A stretch of DNA of 8,348 bases from an uncultured bacterium (GTDB lineage: Bacteria > Planctomycetota > Phycisphaerae > Phycisphaerales > SM1A02): contig CAJACJ010000383.1 in NCBI GenBank assembly GCA_903938205.1, positions 1 to 8,348 of the forward strand, given 5' to 3'. The notes below the pieces were generated by a model. It searched no databases and was not told the DNA's origin. It saw only the letters and a list, made by a program, of their open reading frames with translations. This document shows positions 1 through 5,996 of this stretch, in pieces. The position numbers were made by a program, and so were the translations under genes. Position 1 is the first letter of the stretch. Every line of letters starts with the position of its first letter.

Positions 1-1015
1 CTACAGAATGCACAATCGGTTTTGCAGCCATCATGTAGTCCATAAGTTTATTCGGGGCAATACCAAATTTATACAGCTCGCACGGTTCCCATCCAATATA
101 GGCAATATCAATGGAATTTAAAAAGGCAGGAACCGACTGCTTTGGAATTGATCCAAGGAAATGAATGTTGTGTATGTTTTCTTTATGAATACGTGATAAT
201 AAACGCTCTTTTTCAGGGCCCTTACCAACCAAAATAAATTCGGCTTTGCCACGCAAAAGCATGGCGGCGTCCAGCAAGGTATCTAAGGCGTTGGCAACCC
301 CGTGCGCTCCTGCATATCCAATCAGCGGCAATCCCTTACTTTTTATATTTTTTATTCCCAAAGCCACATTGGAGGGCATTTCTGATTTTTGTGAATAATC
401 CTGCAGGGCGATTCCGTTTGGAACGTGTGACCATTTTGCGGGATCAAGACCGCGCGTGCGCATGTATTCCAAAGTTTTTGGAAGAATAGAAACCACTTGA
501 TCACTGACACGATACGCCGTGTCCTCAGCCAACTGCACCAACATAATAAATGGATGCCACCGCGACATTCCTCCCAAACTCATGGGCGACAGTGGCCAAA
601 GATCATGAACTTCAAAAACCAATTTTGCCTTTGCAAGTCGCGCAATTCGGCGAGCCGCCCAAATATCCATTGGGTAAGTGCTCGATGCAATGACGACGTC
701 TGGCTTGAATTCGTCAACAATTGCGGGAGCCGCACGCCACGCAGAAACAACAAATCGAAGCATGTTCCATATGCGACCAATTCCGTTGCCTTGATATTTG
801 GGCGTGTCGATCCATTGAAAGCAGATGCCTTCAACTAGTTCGGTTGTCAGATTTGGTTGCTTGTCGGGTTGAACCGAGCGCGTGTGTGCAAAACTAGCCG
901 CCAAAATTCGAACATTGTGTCCAGACTTCATCCATTCTCGTGCAAGGTAGAAGGGTCGATACTCCATTCCCAATTGAAGCGAGCCCGCATAGTGATTGAT
1001 AAGAAGAATGTTCAT
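1..1015 (-). CDS. GT4 family glycosyltransferase, WbuB-like, 3' end cut by window edge
   Basis: The frame is open from an ATG at 1013-1015 to the left edge, giving 338 residues with no stop. An in-frame TAG nine bases upstream (1022-1024) makes this ATG the first possible start, although no clear Shine-Dalgarno precedes it. The protein has the two-Rossmann GT-B layout of retaining GT4 enzymes. The N-terminal domain opens with MNILLINHYA and a QLGMEYRPFYLAREW stretch typical of WbuB-like enzymes, and EVHDLWP lies at 135-141. The C-terminal donor-binding domain has HVPNGI (197-202), IGYAGAHG (232-239), LVGKGPE (262-268) and IAPNKLMDYMMAAKPIV (319-335). The second glutamate of the usual EX7E pair is replaced by Asp in MDYM, which I recall as normal in this subgroup. 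About 60-70 C-terminal residues are probably missing. It should add a sugar to a lipid-linked O-antigen or capsule intermediate on the cytoplasmic face of the inner membrane. The family assignment is firm; donor and acceptor cannot be read from sequence. Confidence 0.9.
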   Translation of the reverse strand, partial: MNILLINHYAGSLQLGMEYRPFYLAREWMKSGHNVRILAASFAHTRSVQPDKQPNLTTELVEGICFQWIDTPKYQGNGIGRIWNMLRFVVSAWRAAPAIVDEFKPDVVIASSTYPMDIWAARRIARLAKAKLVFEVHDLWPLSPMSLGGMSRWHPFIMLVQLAEDTAYRVSDQVVSILPKTLEYMRTRGLDPAKWSHVPNGIALQDYSQKSEMPSNVALGIKNIKSKGLPLIGYAGAHGVANALDTLLDAAMLLRGKAEFILVGKGPEKERLLSRIHKENIHNIHFLGSIPKQSVPAFLNSIDIAYIGWEPCELYKFGIAPNKLMDYMMAAKPIVHSV

Positions 1016-1272
1016 GTTGAACTAAACCATCCGTTTGAAGAGGTTGCTGGAATGACGGGTATTGGCGTGCAATATCAAATACGAATGCAGAAATTATGTT
1101 TCAGCGCAATGAATTGTAAGCACATGGCTCACAAGATGGGTTTGCAGAGACCGATTGTCTAGAGGATTCGAATGTGTTGTGTGAGTAGAATGAAATTGCT
1201 ATTAAAATTTACGATACACAAAACTAGTCTTCAACTTACACTTTTTCACTTTAGTACAGTAAGGAAAATCAC
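1016..1272. other. Divergent intergenic region between the GT4 gene and wlbA
   Basis: This 257-base AT-rich gap must carry the promoters for the leftward glycosyltransferase gene and the rightward wlbABC operon. I found only weak hexamers (for example TACAGT at 1255-1260 and TACACT at 1237-1242 on the + strand, and TACAAT on the - strand), none with a convincing -35 partner at 16-18 bases. An 8-base palindrome ATTCGAAT sits at 1166-1173. No ORF in the gap looks protein-like. Confidence 0.5.
1261..1265 (+). promoter_or_regulatory. Ribosome binding site of wlbA
   Basis: AAGGA lies seven bases before the ATG at 1273. An in-frame TAG at 1252-1254 rules out any earlier start, so this site and that stop together fix the wlbA start. 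Confidence 0.75.
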
Positions 1273-2238
1273 ATGAATGCTTCTCAAATTAGCGGTCCGC
1301 AAAAATTCGCACTGATAGGCGCCGGCGGCTACATCGCTCCACGACATATGAAGGCGATTCGCGACACTGGAAACCATCTTTCGGCGGCATTTGATCCGAA
1401 CGATAGTGTCGGTGTAATGGATAGTTATTTTCCTGATGCCCACTTCTTTACAGAGTTTGAGCGCTTTGATCGTCATATTGAAAAAGCCCGTCGCCGCGGC
1501 GAAAAAATGAATTATGTCAGCATCTGCTCACCTAACTATTTGCATGACGCACATATTAGATTTGCGTTGCGTAATGACGCGCACGCGATTTGCGAAAAGC
1601 CAATCGTTCTAAATCCCTGGAATATAGATGCACTAGAAGAGGTCCAGAAAGAAACTGGCAAGCAGATCTACACCATTTTGCAATTACGTCTTCACCCCGC
1701 CATCATTGCGCTTCGCGAGAAGTTTAAGAACGCGCGCGGCACAACGGATGTCGACATTGCGTACATCACATCGCGTGGTCGTTGGTATCACCAAAGTTGG
1801 AAGGGCGAGCTCGCCAAGTCGGGCGGAATTGCCACAAACATTGGCGTCCATTTCTTTGACATGCTTTCTTGGATTTTTGGTGGGCAGAAGTCTTCTGTCG
1901 TAAACCTTCATCAGACAGATGTCGCTTCGGGCATTATCGAACTTGAGCGAGCGCGTGTCCGTTGGTTCTTATCCATCAATGCTGATCACCTTCCAGTAGA
2001 ACAATTAGCCAAGGGCCAGCGAACATATCGCTCAATCACCATGGGTGGCGAATCGGTCGAATTCTCTGAGGGATTCACCGATTTACACACTACTAGTTAC
2101 AAATCAATCATTGATGGTCAAGGATTTACGATTGGTGATTCACGCTGCGCAATTGAAATGGTGCACGGCATTCGTCACGCACCAGTAGTTGGACTCGTCG
2201 GTGACTATCACCCATTGTGCAAGGTTGTTGCCAAGTGA
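1273..2238 (+). CDS. wlbA: UDP-N-acetylglucosaminuronate 3-dehydrogenase (WlbA/WbpB), Gfo/Idh/MocA family
   Basis: This cytoplasmic NAD-dependent enzyme oxidises the C3 hydroxyl of UDP-GlcNAcA to the 3-keto sugar; in characterised homologs 2-oxoglutarate reoxidises the tightly bound NADH. The protein has 321 residues, close to the family norm. The Rossmann motif IGAGGYIAPRHM is at 15-26, SICSPNYLH at 83-91, and the family EKP motif at 108-110, with Lys109 the expected catalytic lysine. GGIATNIGVHFFD (184-196) supplies the conserved His193 and Asp196 of the active site. The stretches RSITMGGE and EFSEGFTDLHTTSY near 253-276 match the WlbA/WbpB subgroup closely as I recall it, beyond generic Gfo/Idh/MocA enzymes. 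It is the first gene of a three-gene operon, has a good Shine-Dalgarno, and its TGA overlaps the GTG start of wlbB. Function is assigned with high confidence; the final sugar depends on genes outside the window. Confidence 0.93.
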   Translation: MNASQISGPQKFALIGAGGYIAPRHMKAIRDTGNHLSAAFDPNDSVGVMDSYFPDAHFFTEFERFDRHIEKARRRGEKMNYVSICSPNYLHDAHIRFALRNDAHAICEKPIVLNPWNIDALEEVQKETGKQIYTILQLRLHPAIIALREKFKNARGTTDVDIAYITSRGRWYHQSWKGELAKSGGIATNIGVHFFDMLSWIFGGQKSSVVNLHQTDVASGIIELERARVRWFLSINADHLPVEQLAKGQRTYRSITMGGESVEFSEGFTDLHTTSYKSIIDGQGFTIGDSRCAIEMVHGIRHAPVVGLVGDYHPLCKVVAK

Positions 2239-2825
2239 GCGTAAATAATTTCACGGTTCATCCAACGGCTATCGTTGACGCTGGCGCACAGATTGGTGCG
2301 GGCAGTCGTGTGTGGCATTGGGTTCACATTTGTGGACAGGCGGTTATTGGTGAGAAGTGCTCGCTGGGGCAAAATGTTTTTGTTGGCAATCGTGTTCGCA
2401 TTGGAAACAACTGCAAGATTCAAAACAATGTGTCGGTTTACGACAATGTGACACTTGAAGACGATGTTTTTTGTGGACCGAGCATGGTGTTCACAAATGT
2501 TTACAACCCGCGTTCAGCTGTGACGCGTAAGGATGAATATCGAGATACTGTTGTGCGTCACGGCGCAACCCTTGGAGCAAACTGCACCATTGTCTGCGGG
2601 GTAACCATTGGTGAATTTGCGTTTGTAGCTGCAGGGGCGGTCATTAACCGCAATGTTCCCGCTTACGCGCTAATGGCTGGAGTCCCTGCGCGACAAATTG
2701 GATGGATGAGTGAGTATGGCGAACGTCTAGAGCTGCCCCTCACGGGAGATGGTCAGGCAAAATGTCCGCACACTGGACGTGTGTATCAACTTGTGGGCGG
2801 TCGCATCGAGAATAAAAAATCATGA
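2235..2825 (+). CDS. wlbB: UDP-2-acetamido-3-amino-glucuronate N-acetyltransferase (WlbB/WbpD), left-handed beta-helix
   Basis: The enzyme acetylates the new 3-amino group with acetyl-CoA to give UDP-GlcNAc3NAcA. I chose GTG at 2235-2237, giving 196 residues starting MSVNNFTVHPTAIVD. This makes a 4-nt GTGA overlap with the wlbA stop and matches the homolog N-terminus. A GTG at 2217 would add six unconserved residues. Hexapeptide-repeat turns of the LbH fold run from about residue 8 to 140 (for example IGAGSRVW, IGEKCSLG, IGNNCKIQ, LGANCTIV, IGEFAF), broken by a loop at 86-110. FTNVYNPRS (86-94) contains the Asn88 that corresponds to the residue implicated in catalysis in WlbB homologs, by recall. 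PARQIGWMS (151-159) is the usual exit from the helix, followed by a short tail with a CPHTG motif (177-181). The enzyme should be a trimer with active sites at subunit interfaces. Translation is probably coupled to wlbA. Confidence 0.93.
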   Translation: MSVNNFTVHPTAIVDAGAQIGAGSRVWHWVHICGQAVIGEKCSLGQNVFVGNRVRIGNNCKIQNNVSVYDNVTLEDDVFCGPSMVFTNVYNPRSAVTRKDEYRDTVVRHGATLGANCTIVCGVTIGEFAFVAAGAVINRNVPAYALMAGVPARQIGWMSEYGERLELPLTGDGQAKCPHTGRVYQLVGGRIENKKS

Positions 2826-3970
2826 GCATTCCATTTATTGATCTTAAGAAACAATATGAGGAAATTCGTCCACGCGTACAAGAGCGCATCAATACCGTGC
2901 TTGAACACGGGCAATACATCCTTGGTCCTGAAGTGCAGGAACTAGAGAAAAAGCTTGCCGCATTCACTGGTTCGAAATACTGTATCACTGTTGCGAGTGG
3001 AACTGAAGCCCTTTTGATCGCGTTAATGGCCCTAGACATTCAACCAGGTGACGAGGTGATTACTTCACCATTTACATTTGCGGCGACTGGAGAAATGATT
3101 GTGCTTGCTGGTGGAAAGCCAGTTTTTGTTGATGTTGATCCACGCACATGCAATATTGATGTGACCAAGATTGCTCAACGCATTACTTCAAAGACCCGCG
3201 CCATCATGCCGGTAAGTTTGTATGGGCAGGTGGCTGACATGGACATCGTTAATGAAATCGCGACGCGTAACGGGATTCCCGTGATAGAGGATGCTGCGCA
3301 GAGTTTTGGCGCCGAATACAAGGGCCGTCGCAGTTGTAACCTAAGTACTATTGGTGCAACAAGTTTCTTTCCAAGCAAACCGCTTGGTTGTTATGGCGAT
3401 GGGGGCGCACTTTTCTTAAATGATGATCGACTTGCGCAGGCATGCAGAGAAATTCGTGTACATGGACAAAGCAAGCGCTATTGGCACACGCGTATTGGTG
3501 TTGGTGGGCGAATGGATACGCTTCAATGTGCAATTATGCTTGCTAAATTTGAACGCTTTGAATGGGAACTAAAGCGACGCCAAGAAGTTGCTCTTCGCTA
3601 TCACGATTTGCTAGGAAAGAAATTTCCATTTCATGGGTACAACGAAACCGCAACGCGCGGTTGCCAACTACTGCCGTGGCCTGATGCGGGTTACACCAGT
3701 GTGTTTGCCCAATTCACCGTGCTTGTGAAGGATCGTGACGCTGTGCAAGAGCGATTAAAGGCTCGCGGTGTTCCAACCGCCGTTCATTATCCGATACCAC
3801 TTAATGAACAGCCGGCCTATGCAAAATTTTGTTGTCCCGACTGCACGCCGCATGCGAGTGCTTTGGGAAAGCAGGTAATGAGTTTACCGTTTGGACCTGA
3901 CTTGACTATTGCGGATCAAGATCTTGTGACTAGCGAATTGATTGCTGCCGTTCAAGTTCCGCAATCTTAA
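2822..3970 (+). CDS. wlbC: UDP-2-acetamido-2-deoxy-3-oxo-glucuronate aminotransferase (WlbC/WbpE), DegT/DnrJ/EryC1/StrS family
   Basis: This PLP enzyme transfers an amino group, from glutamate in known homologs, to C3 of the keto sugar made by WlbA. The 2-oxoglutarate produced can recycle the WlbA cofactor, so the two enzymes act as a pair. The 382-residue protein begins IPFIDLKKQYEEI, as sugar aminotransferases do. YILGPEVQELE is at 32-42 and ASGTEAL at 58-64. GIPVIEDAAQSFGA (151-164) gives Asp157, expected to contact the pyridine nitrogen. SFFPSKPLGCYGDGG (181-195) gives Lys186 as the Schiff-base lysine. GVGGRMDTLQCA lies near 232, and VPTAVHYPIPLNEQP is the substrate-side motif near the C-terminus. 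The start is an ATGA overlap with wlbB, so translation is probably coupled. Its last 41 bases overlap the convergent GT2 gene on the other strand. It resembles WbpE of Pseudomonas through most of its length by recall. Confidence 0.93.
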   Translation: MSIPFIDLKKQYEEIRPRVQERINTVLEHGQYILGPEVQELEKKLAAFTGSKYCITVASGTEALLIALMALDIQPGDEVITSPFTFAATGEMIVLAGGKPVFVDVDPRTCNIDVTKIAQRITSKTRAIMPVSLYGQVADMDIVNEIATRNGIPVIEDAAQSFGAEYKGRRSCNLSTIGATSFFPSKPLGCYGDGGALFLNDDRLAQACREIRVHGQSKRYWHTRIGVGGRMDTLQCAIMLAKFERFEWELKRRQEVALRYHDLLGKKFPFHGYNETATRGCQLLPWPDAGYTSVFAQFTVLVKDRDAVQERLKARGVPTAVHYPIPLNEQPAYAKFCCPDCTPHASALGKQVMSLPFGPDLTIADQDLVTSELIAAVQVPQS

Positions 3971-4850
3971 GCCTGATCTGCCAGAAGTAGATCGCCTTCA
4001 TGCGCGCAAAGGCGTAGCCGGCTCGGCCATCTAAGAAGCCAAGTTTGTAAACATAGGTGTACAAAAAGTATGCGGGTGCCAGCCACCAACGCGTTAAGTT
4101 GTTGTACTTGCTTCGCTGGGTAGCGGTGAAATGTTCGCTGTCAGCAAGTACGTTTGGTGTCGTGCCCGTTTCTGTAACTGCAGTTGCTGTTGTAGACGCG
4201 CGCATTGTCGCACCCGCATTTCGCAACTTCATATAACGCCGTGCTTCCCAGGAAGAATATTCATTGTGCTTTGCAATGTATGAGTGCAGACCCTTGAAAT
4301 CATTGTGATCAATCTTGGACTTCAATTCACCAACGCTCCCTTGCAGCACTGGATGTTCGTGCACTTCCATATCAAGCGAACTCCAAGCGTCCTCATTTAT
4401 TCGCTCGTATAAACCCGCACCAACTTTGAATAGCGGCAGCTTCAATTGCGGCATGCCATGCTTTAGTTCTTGCCCAAGAAAATAATTTGAGTAGTTCACC
4501 CAAAAGCCCGCGTGATGCGTGTTGACTATGGCGTGCTCTAATTCATTCACGAATTCATCGGTAACATATTCATCTGCATCTAAGAAAAAAACCCAAGGCG
4601 TGTCAACGTGGTGATTGAGTAAATACCAATTGCGCTTTTTTGGATAGTGCCCATTCCACTTGAACAGAATAAATTCGCAGCCAAACTTTTCGGCAATGGC
4701 CCGCGTTTGATCCGTACTTCCTGAATCAATCACAACAATCTTTGAAAAACGTGACAGGGGTTCCAAACACAATGGCAGGTTTCGCTCTTCATTTTTCACC
4801 GCAATGACCACGGTAACGGGCAATTTTGCTGTATTGATGGTCACGCCCAT
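3930..4850 (-). CDS. GT2 family glycosyltransferase, WaaE/KdtX-like
   Basis: This is an inverting GT-A glycosyltransferase of 306 residues. The nucleotide-binding core begins PVTVVIAVKNEERN (11-24), followed by IVVIDSGSTDQT (38-49) and the metal-binding DAD at 91-93 in FFLDADEYV. EVHEHP (162-167) and HNDFKGLHSYIAKHNEYSSWEA (182-203) match the WaaE/KdtX-like branch that adds glucose to inner-core heptose in enterobacteria. The ending LDGRAGYAFARMKAIYFW (273-290) is also typical of this branch. In a glycan locus a role in LPS core or repeat-unit assembly is likely, but the sugar is unknown. The ATG at 4848-4850 is the first start after an in-frame TAG (4869-4871); no Shine-Dalgarno is visible. 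A Thr/Ala-rich stretch at about 213-243 looks like an insertion. The 3' end overlaps wlbC by 41 bases, tail to tail. It is transcribed away from mscS. Confidence 0.88.
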   Translation of the reverse strand: MGVTINTAKLPVTVVIAVKNEERNLPLCLEPLSRFSKIVVIDSGSTDQTRAIAEKFGCEFILFKWNGHYPKKRNWYLLNHHVDTPWVFFLDADEYVTDEFVNELEHAIVNTHHAGFWVNYSNYFLGQELKHGMPQLKLPLFKVGAGLYERINEDAWSSLDMEVHEHPVLQGSVGELKSKIDHNDFKGLHSYIAKHNEYSSWEARRYMKLRNAGATMRASTTATAVTETGTTPNVLADSEHFTATQRSKYNNLTRWWLAPAYFLYTYVYKLGFLDGRAGYAFARMKAIYFWQIRLKIAELERQQSIR

Positions 4851-5016
4851 ATCGTATCGGCATAATTTCTATCACTTGTTGAAGTTCGCTGCCTCTATAA
4901 GATTTGTCAAACTTTCTTACTCTTCAACATCGCTTTATAGTGTGCCTTGCACACAAGATGAATGACGCCATTCACGCCAACTTCAACTCACACCGAACTC
5001 CAACATCAATTAAACC
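4851..5016. other. Divergent intergenic region between the GT2 gene and mscS
   Basis: This 166-base spacer should hold promoters for both flanking genes. On the + strand TATAGT at 4936-4941 resembles a -10 box for mscS but has only TTTCTT at 17 bases upstream. On the - strand there is a perfect TTGACA (4905-4910) but no -10 hexamer at the right spacing. No ORF or stable hairpin stands out. The spacer probably marks the right boundary of the glycan locus. Confidence 0.4.
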
Positions 5017-5832
5017 ATGAACGAACAACTTGAAACACTGCAGCGCATTAAGAACAACGGCATTGACCTTCTAATGGAGTTTGGTCCCAAGGTCGTCTCC
5101 GCCACAGTGATCATGATTGTTGGATTTCTTGTGGCACGATGGATGGGAAAAGTGTTTTTGCGCGAGGTGCGTCCGCTGAAATTTGACACAACGTTGCAAA
5201 TGCTTTTAACGCGCATTATTCGCGTCATCGTTCTGTTGGTCTTTGTGTTAATGGCTTTGCAAAATCTGGGCGTGCAACTTCTGCCACTCATTGCCGGGCT
5301 TGGTGTTGCTGGCGCCGGCATTGCGCTGGCCATGCAGGGCGTGCTTGGAAATCTTGTTGCAGGTCTAACAATTATTTTCACGCGGCCGTTTCGCGTGGGC
5401 GAATATGTTTCCATGCAGGGCGTGGAGGGGCGCGTGGAAGCCGTCACACTGTTCTCCACAAAACTCAGTCATGCAGATCGCTCAATTGTGATTGTGCCTA
5501 ACAGAAAAATTGTCGGCGAGATTCTTCACAATTATGGCACGCTGCGCCAACTTTCACTGAGTGTGTCCGTGGTGTACGGAACAAATGTTGCCCACGCCAT
5601 TGAAGTTGTTCGATCCGTTCTTGCCGCAAACGCGCATGTGTTGAAGGACCCAGCGCCGGCGGTTGGAATTGCAAATTTAAAAGAAGTGGCCATTGAAATT
5701 GCAATCAAGCCATGGACGCAAGTGGCCGACGCAGGCGCCGCCGGTCCAGCCATTTACAATGAGCTATTGGAAAAATTCCGCGCAGCCGGCATTCAGATTT
5801 ATACGCCCGCCATGCGAATTGTTGCCGCGTAA
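5017..5832 (+). CDS. mscS: Small-conductance mechanosensitive channel, MscS family
   Basis: This inner-membrane channel should open under membrane tension to release solutes on hypo-osmotic shock. At 271 residues it is close to E. coli MscS (286) with a shorter C-terminus. Three hydrophobic segments are visible at about 24-43, 65-84 and 90-122. The third is the Gly/Ala-rich pore helix: GLGVAGAGIALAMQGVLGN (94-112), then LVAGLTIIFTRPFRVGEYV into the beta domain. The beta domain carries VEGRVEAVTLFSTKL and IVIVPNRKIVGEIL (157-170), equivalent to the E. coli IPNGKI region. The C-terminal alpha/beta domain runs from about 180 to the end, finishing GIQIYTPAMRIVAA. An in-frame TAA directly before the ATG (5011-5013) leaves no earlier start; no Shine-Dalgarno is visible. 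The gene stands alone between the divergent GT2 gene and cysS. Family assignment is secure; gating properties cannot be inferred. Confidence 0.93.
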   Translation: MNEQLETLQRIKNNGIDLLMEFGPKVVSATVIMIVGFLVARWMGKVFLREVRPLKFDTTLQMLLTRIIRVIVLLVFVLMALQNLGVQLLPLIAGLGVAGAGIALAMQGVLGNLVAGLTIIFTRPFRVGEYVSMQGVEGRVEAVTLFSTKLSHADRSIVIVPNRKIVGEILHNYGTLRQLSLSVSVVYGTNVAHAIEVVRSVLAANAHVLKDPAPAVGIANLKEVAIEIAIKPWTQVADAGAAGPAIYNELLEKFRAAGIQIYTPAMRIVAA

Positions 5833-5984
5833 ATTCCATACATTTGAGCTGCGCATTTAAGCATCCCGTCCGGGGTGGGGAGATTCTCTAATGAAATTTC
5901 TAGCAGCGCGTTCCTCTGAAGTTTGAACCGCGCTTTGCGCCATCAATTCTTTGCGCTTCAGACACAACCTTGCGCTCTTGTACT

Positions 5985-5990
5985 TATCAT
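5985..5990 (+). promoter_or_regulatory. Possible -10 box for cysS, implying a leaderless or near-leaderless mRNA
   Basis: TATCAT, a five-of-six match to TATAAT, ends six bases before the cysS ATG at 5997. If used, transcription would start at or next to the start codon. No good -35 lies at 16-18 bases, and no Shine-Dalgarno lies between it and the ATG. The call is tentative. Confidence 0.25.
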
Positions 5991-5996
5991 TCCAGC

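Noticed and set aside
497..1162. Two + strand open frames (497-838 and 857-1162) without recognisable protein features
   Set aside because: They lie opposite the GT4 glycosyltransferase gene, whose frame is continuous and carries family motifs; their translations look random.
1151..1190. ATTCGAAT palindrome resembling a tRNA T-loop
   Set aside because: The flanking bases do not pair into a five-base T stem on either strand, and no anticodon or acceptor arm is visible nearby.
4905..4910. Perfect TTGACA on the - strand upstream of the GT2 gene
   Set aside because: No TATAAT-like hexamer occurs 16-18 bases downstream, so I did not call a sigma-70 promoter.
5010..5459. A 149-codon - strand open frame opposite mscS
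   Set aside because: The translation is rich in Arg, Thr, Ser and Pro with no domain, as expected from the complement of a membrane-protein gene; MscS on the + strand is unambiguous.
5860..5940. Short GC-rich inverted repeats between mscS and cysS (CCC/GGG and GCGC-TTT-GCGC)
   Set aside because: The stems are only three to four pairs and no T-run follows, so they do not support an mscS terminator or a riboswitch.
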